A stretch of 64,000 bases of DNA from the NCBI RefSeq assembly GCF_019303495.1, contig NZ_JAEVFI010000008.1, positions 133,548 to 197,547 of the forward strand, read 5' to 3'. The position numbers and the translations under genes were made by a program. The notes under the pieces were generated by a model that was given only the letters and a program-made list of their open reading frames with translations, ran no database searches and was not told the DNA's origin. This document shows, piece after piece, positions 42,160-50,600 of this stretch. This DNA is from Streptomyces sp. JJ66 (GTDB taxonomy: Bacteria > Actinomycetota > Actinomycetes > Streptomycetales > Streptomycetaceae). Positions within the stretch are counted from its first letter, which is position 1; every line of letters starts with the position of its first letter.

Positions 42160-43653
42160 ATGCTGACCTCTATGTTCGCGGAGAATCTCGGCCAATACGT
42201 CGATCCAGACATAGCGCCCAGTGGCACGCTGCTCGGTCTGCTGCAGCGTGGTCGTGGCGACGGCACGCTGCACGCGCTGGCGGCGCCGCGCGCCGAGGCC
42301 CTTTCCGCGCTGCACCACTGCCTGGACCACGACCCGCGCCGCGACTGGCAGGTCGAACACCGCTCCCTGTACTACGCCCGCCTGCACCGTGATCTCGACG
42401 CCGGTCTCGACCCACTCGCCGCCCACCTGTTCGCCCCGCAGGACCGGCTGGACACCCGCGAGGAGCGCACCGGCCTCACCCTGTCCGTCCTCGGCCACCT
42501 CGCCTCCTACGGCGACACCGGCGCGCTGCGCCTGCTGCGCCGGTACGCGGCACGGGGCACGAACTGGCAGTGGGCACTGGACGAGCTGGCCGTGCGCGAC
42601 GACGACGCGGCGCTGCGCCGCCTCGGCCCCACGGTGCTCGCCCGCTTCCCCGCCACCGAGGCGGGCGACGCGGAGCTGGCCGCCGCCCTGCGGGACGCGT
42701 TCGAACCACGCCCCTGGCGCCTGTGGGCCGAGGACCCGCACCGCCCCGAGCAGCGCGCACGCCTGGCCGCGGTGCGCGAGCGGCACGCCTTCGACCGCTG
42801 GTCCCGGCAGCTGCGCTCCAGCGGTCCCCGGCCGGGCTGGAGCGTGCGCGAGGTACTTGCCTGGGCCCAGGAACTGCCGGTGCCACCGGCGGGTGAACCC
42901 TACGACGTCGAGCAGGCCCGCCAGCAGCGCGAGGCCGCCGCCGCCCGCTGCCTGGCCGCCGTCGCGGGCCCGCGGGACACGCCCGAGCTGCGAGCCGCCG
43001 CGCGCGGCGGCCCCGACGCCGCCCGTGCCGCGGCCCTGCGCCACCTGGCCGAGCGCGCCGACCCCGAGGTGCTCGGCCTCATCGACGAAGCCGTCACCTG
43101 CGGCCCGGCGCCCGTGGCGGCCGCCGCGGCCGCCGCCTTCGGCCGGATGCGCAGCCCCGGGGCGCTGCGGCAGGCCCGCCACTGGGCCGCACGTGAGGAC
43201 GTGCTCGGCGCGGAGGCCGCCGCCATGCTCGCCAGCCGTGGCAGCGCCCAGGACACCGACGCCGTGCTCGCCGCCCTGCGCCGCACCGTGCGCACCGAGG
43301 GCTGCGACAGCGAGGCGCTCGGCGCGCTGGTGGACGGCGCCGGACGGCTGGCGGTCGGCTGCGCCGCTCCCGTGCTGCGGCACGTCTACCGGGAGACGGC
43401 GTCCTCACAGCTGCGCGGACGCACCGCACGCGCGCTGGCCGCCACGGACCCGGGCTTCGCGGCCTCGTTCGCCGTCGAGTGCCTGTGGGACTGCGAGGAG
43501 TCAACCCGGGAGATCGCCGCCCGCGCCGCCACCACCGGCGACCACCGCGTGGTGGAACGTCTGCGCCGCCTGGCCGCCGACCCGGCTGAGGAGGCGGGCG
43601 TGCAAAGCGCCGTCCGCGGCCGCCTGAGTCCCGGCCCGCACCCCGGCCGCTGA
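42160..43653 (+). CDS. HEAT-repeat domain protein
   Basis: A 497-aa alpha-solenoid protein. The C-terminal half (about residues 255-490) consists of Ala/Leu-rich helical pairs typical of HEAT/PBS-lyase repeats, e.g. DPEVLGLIDEAVTCGPAPVA and ALRQARHWAAREDVLGAEAA. The N-terminal half (MFAENLGQYVDPDIAPSGTL..., RSLYYARLHRDLDAGLDPLA) is helical too, without a recognised domain. Such proteins are protein-interaction scaffolds; no function is known. ATG 42160 or 42172 may be the start. The upstream leader is unusually structured. Confidence 0.78.
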   Translation: MLTSMFAENLGQYVDPDIAPSGTLLGLLQRGRGDGTLHALAAPRAEALSALHHCLDHDPRRDWQVEHRSLYYARLHRDLDAGLDPLAAHLFAPQDRLDTREERTGLTLSVLGHLASYGDTGALRLLRRYAARGTNWQWALDELAVRDDDAALRRLGPTVLARFPATEAGDAELAAALRDAFEPRPWRLWAEDPHRPEQRARLAAVRERHAFDRWSRQLRSSGPRPGWSVREVLAWAQELPVPPAGEPYDVEQARQQREAAAARCLAAVAGPRDTPELRAAARGGPDAARAAALRHLAERADPEVLGLIDEAVTCGPAPVAAAAAAAFGRMRSPGALRQARHWAAREDVLGAEAAAMLASRGSAQDTDAVLAALRRTVRTEGCDSEALGALVDGAGRLAVGCAAPVLRHVYRETASSQLRGRTARALAATDPGFAASFAVECLWDCEESTREIAARAATTGDHRVVERLRRLAADPAEEAGVQSAVRGRLSPGPHPGR

Positions 43654-43816
43654 CCGTGGGCGCCACGCCCGGCGCCTAACCACCGTCAGCCCGCCTGGCC
43701 GCCGGGGCGTCCCGCTGCCGCCGTACGGGGCGCGCCACCGCACCGCTCACGCGACGTTCGGCTCGCCGCCACACTCCCGTGGCCGTCCCCACGCCCGCCG
43801 GGGCGAGAACCGGGGC

Positions 43817-44941
43817 ATGAGAGTCTGCATCGTCACCGAGTCCTACCCGCCCGACGTCAACGGCGTGGCGCACTGCGCGTGGCAGACCGCCCACCACCTC
43901 GCCCGGCGCGGACACGACCCGCTGGTCCTGGCCCCGGCGCCCGCCCCCGGCACCGCGCGCTGCGATCCGGGGCCCGTGCGCCTGGTGCACGTGCCGTCCC
44001 TGCCGCTGCCCGGTTATCCGCAGGTCCGCATCGCCGTCCCCAGCCGCCGGCTCGCCACGGCCCTGGCCGGGCACCGCCCCGACGTCGTCCACCTCGCCAG
44101 CCCGTTCGTGCTCGGCGTGCGCGGCATGGCCGCCGCCGCCCGGCTGGGGGTGCCGACGGTCGCCGTCTACCAGACCGACCTCGCCGGATACGCCCGCACC
44201 TACCTCGGCACCGGCCAGGCCGCCGCCTGGCGCCGTCTCCGGACCGTGCACGCCGCCGCCGACCGCACCCTGGCCCCCTCCGCCGCCTCCGCCGCCGAAC
44301 TCGGCGCCCACGGCGTGCCCCGCGTCCACCTGTGGCCGCGCGGCGTGGACACCACCCGCTTCGACCCGTCCCACCGCGATCCGGCGCTGCGGCGCGAACT
44401 GGCGCCCGGCGGAGAGCTGCTGGTGGGCTACGTGGGACGGCTCGCACCCGAGAAGCACATCGAGCTGCTGGCCGGAGTCTGCACGCTGCCCGGCGTCCGC
44501 GTCGTCATCATCGGCGACGGGCCAAGCGAACCCGCGCTGCGCGCCGCGCTGCCCGGCGCCCGCTTCCTGGGCCGCCGTCCAGGGGCCCGCCTCGCCCGCC
44601 TCTACGCCTCCCTGGACGTCTTCGTGCACACCGGTCCCTTCGAGACGTTCTGCCAGACGGTGCAGGAGGCGCAGGCCAGCGGTGTCGCCGTCGTCGCACC
44701 CGCGGTCGGCGGCCCGCTGGACCTGGTGGAGCCCGGGCACACCGGCCTGCTCGTCCCGCCGCACGACGCCGCTGCCGTCCGCGAGGCGGTGCGCGCCCTG
44801 CACGACGACCCGCGGCTGCGCCTGCGGCTCGGCGCGGCCGGACGCACCGCTGTCGCCCGCCGTACCTGGACGGCCGTCGGCGACCAGCTGCTCGACCACT
44901 ACGCGCAGGTCCGCGACGCCCGCGCCGTGCTGACCGCCTGA
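43817..44941 (+). CDS. GT4 family glycosyltransferase (MgtA/PimB-like mannosyltransferase)
   Basis: A 374-aa GT-B enzyme. The N-terminal Rossmann domain starts CIVTESYPPDVNGVAHCAWQ; the C-terminal half has VGYVGRLAPEKHIELLAGV and GPFETFCQTVQEAQASGVAV, the E-x7-E nucleotide-sugar motif of GT4. The closest architecture I recall is actinobacterial GDP-mannose-dependent MgtA (diacylglycerol or glucuronyl-diacylglycerol mannosyltransferase), acting at the inner membrane face. ATG 43817. A 130-bp gap separates it from the SMC-like operon, which has its own leaderless promoter. Confidence 0.85.
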   Translation: MRVCIVTESYPPDVNGVAHCAWQTAHHLARRGHDPLVLAPAPAPGTARCDPGPVRLVHVPSLPLPGYPQVRIAVPSRRLATALAGHRPDVVHLASPFVLGVRGMAAAARLGVPTVAVYQTDLAGYARTYLGTGQAAAWRRLRTVHAAADRTLAPSAASAAELGAHGVPRVHLWPRGVDTTRFDPSHRDPALRRELAPGGELLVGYVGRLAPEKHIELLAGVCTLPGVRVVIIGDGPSEPALRAALPGARFLGRRPGARLARLYASLDVFVHTGPFETFCQTVQEAQASGVAVVAPAVGGPLDLVEPGHTGLLVPPHDAAAVREAVRALHDDPRLRLRLGAAGRTAVARRTWTAVGDQLLDHYAQVRDARAVLTA

Positions 44942-45058
44942 GCCGCGACCCGGTGCGCGCGGCCACCGTGCGGCGTGGGCCTCCGCCGCCAGGACCCCTC
45001 GCCCGCGCCGCACCGGCGGGTGCGTGACGGCGGGGCGTGGGCTGTCAGGGCCAGCGCC

Positions 45059-45064
45059 TACGCT
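45059..45064 (+). promoter_or_regulatory. Leaderless -10 element of the SMC-like operon
   Basis: TACGCT, 7 nt before GTG 45072, with no ribosome binding site; the same arrangement precedes nine other genes in this window. Confidence 0.5.
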
Positions 45065-45071
45065 GTGCGTC

Positions 45072-46595
45072 GTGAGTTCCGCCGTATCCGTCCCGCGCCC
45101 GGGCACCGCCCGCCCCGCCCCGGGCCCCGCCGCCGACGAGGGTCTGGCCCGGCGTCTGCGCGCGCTGGCCTGCACCGCGCCCCTGCACGACCTGGACGCC
45201 CGCAAGGCCAACCTCTCCGGCGAGTACGGCACCTACGCCATGGCTGAGGTCGCGCTCGCCGCGATCGACGCCGTCACCCTTCAGATGGACTTCGACACCG
45301 GAGCCGATCACGAGGACGTGGTGGCCCGGCTGTTGCCCCGGGTCGCCGCGCAGGCGCCCGGGCGCGCCGCCGAAGAGCACGAACGGGTGGCCCGCTGGGT
45401 GCTGGAGAACCTCATCAACGTCGGCAGCGTCGACCGCGGCTTCCGCGCCGTCTACGGCACCTTCGCACCCGACGGCAGCTACGTGCGGCGCGACTACGAC
45501 TTCAAGCTTGTCGAGGAGGTGCCGGGCCCCGGCGGCCGGGTCTACCTGCGCACCACCGACGAGGCGGTCAACGTGCTGGTCGGGGCGCTGGACACCGACG
45601 TCACCAGCGCGCAGATCGCCGCCGAGGTGAAGCTGGAGGTGCTGGTCAGCCGGGGCCGCCTGGCCGACGCCCAGCTCGCCGCCGAGCAGGCCCGCTACCG
45701 CACCGTCCAGTACGCCGAGACACTGCGCCGCACCCTGGAGGCCACCCGGCGCAACGTCCGCGCGGTGGACTGGCTGCACACCGTGCCCGATCTCATCGCC
45801 GAAGCACTCGACCACGTCGCCGACCGCTACCGGCACGAGAACGCCATCCTCACCAACATCCGCCGGGCCCGGGACGAGACGGGCGAGGAACGCCACCCCG
45901 ACCACAAGCTGCGCGCCGCCGAACTGGTCGATATCGTCAAGGACTGCATTCGCCGGCACACCCAGCTCCAGTCCCGCCTGCTGGAGGCGGGCCCCCTCTT
46001 CCGCGCCGAGCAGGACCGGCAGGCGTTCGCACCCCCCGCCGCGCGCGCGGGGCTCGACCTGTACGGCCAGCTCCTGGCCCCGCTGCTGCCCGAACCCGTC
46101 GAGCGGGCCCTGCGGGTCACCGACGCCTACTTCGCCCACGGCACCGGCCTGCGCACCCCCGGCACCGTCCGCCTGGCCGACCTGACGGAGCTGCTGCTGA
46201 GCCCGCCCGCACCCCGCGAACACCTCGGCGCCGAGCTGCCCGAGCCCGAGCTGGTCGCCACCCCGGACGACAGCCGGTTCAGCGAGGAGCAATTCGCGGC
46301 CGCCACCGAGCTGCTGACGCTGCCGCCCGACGCGCCGCGCCGCCTGTCCGGCCTGCTGGCCGAGGCCCGCGCGCTGGACCCGGAGCTGCCCCACCTGCTC
46401 GCCCTGCTCGCCGTGCACGCCGCCAGTCCGCCGGTCGGCACCGCCTACCGGCAGGGCGAGCGGCGGCTGCTGTTCGCCGTGGACGACGGCACCGAGCTGG
46501 CCGACGACCAGTTCGGCGGTGCCGATCTCATCGTCGGCACCGCCGAGCTGGACGCCGCCGCCATGGCCGCCGCCCGCAGCGAGGCCCCCGCGTGA
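45072..46595 (+). CDS. 507-aa helical protein, first gene of SMC-like operon (kleisin-position)
   Basis: A mostly alpha-helical, soluble protein that I cannot place by sequence alone. After a ~20-residue disordered start come ANLSGEYGTYAMAEVALAAI, then a possible winged-helix segment (ERVARWVLENLINVGSVDRG, YDFKLVEEVPGPGGRVYLRT, DEAVNVLVGALDTDVTSAQI), then long helices EQARYRTVQYAETLRRTLEA and RHENAILTNIRRARDETGEE. In MksF, MukF and JetA kleisins an N-terminal winged helix is followed by helices that bind SMC necks; position (gene 1 of 3) and size fit. GTG 45072 has a leaderless promoter; the end overlaps the next start in GTGA. The kleisin role is inference. Confidence 0.7.
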   Translation: MSSAVSVPRPGTARPAPGPAADEGLARRLRALACTAPLHDLDARKANLSGEYGTYAMAEVALAAIDAVTLQMDFDTGADHEDVVARLLPRVAAQAPGRAAEEHERVARWVLENLINVGSVDRGFRAVYGTFAPDGSYVRRDYDFKLVEEVPGPGGRVYLRTTDEAVNVLVGALDTDVTSAQIAAEVKLEVLVSRGRLADAQLAAEQARYRTVQYAETLRRTLEATRRNVRAVDWLHTVPDLIAEALDHVADRYRHENAILTNIRRARDETGEERHPDHKLRAAELVDIVKDCIRRHTQLQSRLLEAGPLFRAEQDRQAFAPPAARAGLDLYGQLLAPLLPEPVERALRVTDAYFAHGTGLRTPGTVRLADLTELLLSPPAPREHLGAELPEPELVATPDDSRFSEEQFAAATELLTLPPDAPRRLSGLLAEARALDPELPHLLALLAVHAASPPVGTAYRQGERRLLFAVDDGTELADDQFGGADLIVGTAELDAAAMAAARSEAPA

Positions 46596-47515
46596 GCGCC
46601 GCCCCCGCTTCCCCGCCCCCGCACCGAGAAGAGACCCCCGTGCAGGACTCCGGCACCGACCCCGGGTCGCAGCCCTCCCCGCAGCGGCCCGCGGCCCTCA
46701 CCCCGGCCGACGCCGCCGACGCCGCGCGGCTGGTGTCCTTCGGGCTGCAGCCCAAACTGCTGCCCGCGCGCGACGCCGACTACGCCGAACTCCTGCGCCG
46801 CTACCGCGACGAGCCCGCCTTCGCCCGCCTCGCCGACGCCGTCGCCACCGGCCTGGGCCTGGTGGTGCTGGAGGTCTCCGCCCGGGCCGGGATGGCTCTG
46901 ACCGCCGCCGAGGACTCCGTCTTCGCCGTCCGCATGGGCGACTACGCCCGCCGTACCGCCTCCGACGCCACCGACCGGTTCCTGCACGGCCTGGCACACC
47001 TGGCGGTTGCCGCTCTGGCCTTCCCGCGCCCCGAAGACCTCGCCGACGACGGCTATATCGGCCGCGTGTCGGTCAACGGCGTGGACGCGTTCGTCCGCCA
47101 GGCGTGCCGCAGACTGGAGGAGCGGGCAGCCGAGGAGGGTGAGAACACCGACCCGGTCACTGACGCGCCGGGGCTTGAGGCCGCCTGGCGGGTGTACGCG
47201 CGGCGCAGCGCCACCGGCGCCACCAAGGACGCCCGCCGCCTGTCCGGCTCCACCACCGGCATCGTCGCCAAGGCCGTCGCCTTCCTGGTGGACTCCGGGT
47301 TCCTCCAGCGCACCGGGGACGACTCGGGCGGCACCTTCCGCACCACCGCCCGCTACCAGCTTCAGGTCCGCGACATGGCGGGCAGCGCCGCCCTCACCGA
47401 GCTTTTGGAGCTGGGCATCGTCCCGGTCAGCGACGGCAGCGCCACCCTGCTCCCGCCCGCTGAGGAGGCCGGCGCGGAACTGGCCGAGGGCGCCGGCCTG
47501 CCCTTCCACACCTGA
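46592..47515 (+). CDS. 307-aa winged-helix-like protein, second gene of SMC-like operon (kite-position)
   Basis: A soluble 307-aa protein; the first ~40 residues are Pro/Ser-rich. The core is helical (LLRRYRDEPAFARLADAVAT, LHGLAHLAVAALAFPRPEDL). A C-terminal segment, GIVAKAVAFLVDSGFLQRTG, then DDSGGTFRTTARYQLQVRD, reads as recognition helix plus beta-wing of a winged helix, as in the MksE/JetB/kite subunits that bind kleisin. GTG 46592 overlaps the previous TGA by 4 nt; an in-frame GTG at 46640 with GAGAAGAGA upstream is an alternative. No DNA cleavage motif is present. Function is inferred from operon architecture. Confidence 0.68.
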   Translation: MSAAPASPPPHREETPVQDSGTDPGSQPSPQRPAALTPADAADAARLVSFGLQPKLLPARDADYAELLRRYRDEPAFARLADAVATGLGLVVLEVSARAGMALTAAEDSVFAVRMGDYARRTASDATDRFLHGLAHLAVAALAFPRPEDLADDGYIGRVSVNGVDAFVRQACRRLEERAAEEGENTDPVTDAPGLEAAWRVYARRSATGATKDARRLSGSTTGIVAKAVAFLVDSGFLQRTGDDSGGTFRTTARYQLQVRDMAGSAALTELLELGIVPVSDGSATLLPPAEEAGAELAEGAGLPFHT

Positions 47516-47600
47516 CCCCGGCCGCCCCGCCGTCCCCGCACCGGCCCCACCCGCGGCCACCCCGCTCACCGCACGCCACGCCCGCACCGAGAGTCCGCCC

Positions 47601-50600
47601 ATGTACGAGTTGTCCCGCATCCGCCTGTACTCCATCGGCCCCGCCGGTGCGCGCTACGCCGACACCGTGCTGGACCTGCGCGGAGTGGGCGCGCCTGTAC
47701 CCGCGCCCGCCCCCGCCCAGGCGGACTTCTTCGAGGACGAGCCCGCCGGGCCCCCGTGCCGCCCGGCCCCAGCGGGCGTGCTGTTCCTGGAGAACGGCGG
47801 CGGCAAGTCCGTGCTGCTCAAGCTGATCTTCTCCGTCATGCTGCCCGGCCACCGCAACACCCTGGGCGGCGCCAGTTCCGGCGTGCTGCGCAAGTTCCTG
47901 CTCGCCGAGGACACCGGGCACGTCGCCCTGGAGTGGCAGCACACCCTCACCGGGGAGAGCGTCGTCGTCGGGAAGGTCAGCGAGTGGCGCGGGCGCCAGG
48001 TCTCCGCCGATCCGCGGAAGTTCGCCGAAGCCTGGTACTCCTTCCGCCCCGGGCCCGGCCTGTCGCTGGACGCACTGCCCGTGGCCGAGTCCAGCGCCCT
48101 GCGTCCCGCCGAAGGTGCCTCCGGAGCACGCGGGCGGCGCCGCACCATGAAGGGCTTCCGCGACGTCCTCACCGAGACGGGCAAGGCGTACCCGAACCTC
48201 GACGTGGTGTGGGAGGAGATCCACGACCGCTGGAAGGACCACCTCGACGCCCTCGGTCTGGACCCGGAACTCTTCCGCTACCAGCGCGAGATGAACGCCG
48301 ACGAGGGTGAGGCCGCCGGCCTGTTCTCAGTGAAGAACGACGCCGACTTCACCGACCTGCTGCTGCGCGCCGTCACCGACACCCGCGACACCGACGGCCT
48401 GGCCGACCTCGTCCACGGCTTCGCCCACAAGCTCGGCCATCGCACCGAGCTGACCGCCGAACGCGACTTCACCGCAGGCTCGCTGGACCTGCTCAGCCGC
48501 ATTGCCGAGGCCGCCGAACAGCGCGACCGCAGCCGCACCGTGCACGCCGGGGCCGAGCAGCGCACCCGCCACCTCGCCGCCCGGCTCACCGCCCGCGGCC
48601 GCCACGAGCGCGGCAACGCCGCCGGCCTGGCCGAACGCACCGACCAGGCCGCCGCCGTCGTCGCCACCGCCGACCGCGAACGCACCCGGGCCGCGTCCGT
48701 CGCCGCCGAACTCGCCTACCGCCACGCCTCCCTGGCCCTGGCCGCGGCCGAGAAGGCCGCCACCGCCGGACGCCGCGAGCTGACCGAGGCCCGCACCCTG
48801 CACTCCGCCTGGCAGGCCGCCGAAACGGTGCTGCGCCACCGGGCCGCCGCCGACCGCGCCGCCCGCGCCGCCGAAGCCATCCAGGACGCCGAACGCGACG
48901 CCGCACCCGCCCTCGCCGCCCGCGCCAAGGCCGCACACGCCCTCGTCCGCGCCCTGCACGCCGCCGCCACCGAGGCCGGGGAGCAGGCGGCCTCGGGAGA
49001 AGAGCGCTCCGCGGCCCTCCAGCGCACCGCCGAGGAGGCCCACACCGAGGCCACCGCCGCCGCCACCGAGGCCCAGCGCGCCCGCAGCGAGAGCGAGCAC
49101 CTGCGCGCCCGGCTGGCCGAGGTCGAGCAGGAAACCGCCGAAGCCGTGCGCGCCGGCTGGCTGACGGACACCGCGCCCGACGCCGACCCGGCCCGCGCGG
49201 CGCTGGCCGCCAGCGACGCCGACCGCGAGGCCACCGCCGCCTGGGACGCCGCCCGCGAACACGCCCACCGCGCCGCCGGACACGACCGGGAGACCGCCGC
49301 TGAACTCGGCCGCGCCGAACTGGCCGCTGCCCGGGCCGCCGACGCCGCCCGGGCCGCCGACGCCGCCCGCGCCGCTGAGGCCGCCACGGCCGAGGCGCTC
49401 GGCGCCGAACCCCGCGTCGTCGAACTCCTGGAAGCCGAATCGCCCCTGCGCGCGCAGGAGCTGGACACCGGAGCCGAGGCCCTGCGCGAACTGCTGGACC
49501 ACCGCGTGGCCGACGGCGAGCGGCGCCTGTTCGACCTGCGCACCGCCGCCGCCGAGGACACCCGCATGCTGGCGGCCCTGGGCGACGGCGGCCTGCTCCC
49601 GCCCGGCCCCGACGTGCTGGCCACCGTGGAGTACCTGGGCGAACACGGCGTCCCGGCTCTGCCCGGCTGGCGCTACCTCGCGCAGGCGGTCGATCCGGCC
49701 GACCACGCGGCCGTGCTGGCCACCCGTCCCGAACTGGTCGACGGCGTCGTCATCACCGACCCCGCCAGCCACGCCCGCGCCCGCGAGATCCTCACCAGCG
49801 CCGCGCTGCTGCCGCGCTCGGCCGTCGCCGTCGGCACCGCCGCGGCCCTGCTCGCCCCCACTCCCGCCACCACCACCGAGGACACCCCGGGCAGCGGCGT
49901 GTTCCTGGTGCCGCCCAACCCGGCCATGCACGACGAGGGAGCCGCCGACGGTGAACGGCGGGCGCTGCGCACGCGGGCCGCGGCGCGCGACGAGGAGATC
50001 CGGGCCCTGGCCGCCCGCCTGAGCGAGGACCGCGCCCTGGCCGCCCGCCTCGCCTCCTGGCGCACCGGCTGCCCCGCCGGCCGTCTGACCCAGCTCACCG
50101 CCGCCGCCGAAGCCGCCCGCGAGGCCGCCGACGACGCCGCCCACCGGTACACCCGGGCGGCCGCCGAGCGGGAGGAGGCCGCCCGGGCCGCCGCCGAGGC
50201 GAGCGCGCTGCGCGACGAACGCCAGGAGGCGGCCCAGCGAGCCCGCCGCTCCGCCGACGCCCTGGCCGGACTCGCCTTCCGGCTGCGTGAACGCTCCTCC
50301 TGGCAGGCGCGGCTGCGTGAACTGGCCGACGACGCCGCCGACGCCGAACTGCGCGCCACCGAGTGCCGCGAACGCGCCCGCGCCGCCGACGAGGACCGCC
50401 GCGCCGCACAGCGTGCCGCCGACGACGCCCACCGCACCGCCCGCACTCTGCGCGCTGAACGCGCCGAGATCGCCGGCGTCTTCGAGGAGCCGCCCGAGTC
50501 GCAGCCCGGCACCGGGACCGGCGCCCCAGCCCAGGACCCGCCCACCGCCTCCCTGCCCGCGCTGCGTGAGGCCCACCGCGCGGCGTCGCAGCTGTACGAG

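Noticed and set aside
47007..47600. Upstream extension of the SMC-like ATPase frame (open from 47007)
   Set aside because: It overlaps the real 307-aa gene in another frame and is Arg/Pro/Ser-rich noise; homology-like sequence starts only at MYELSRIRLY (47601).
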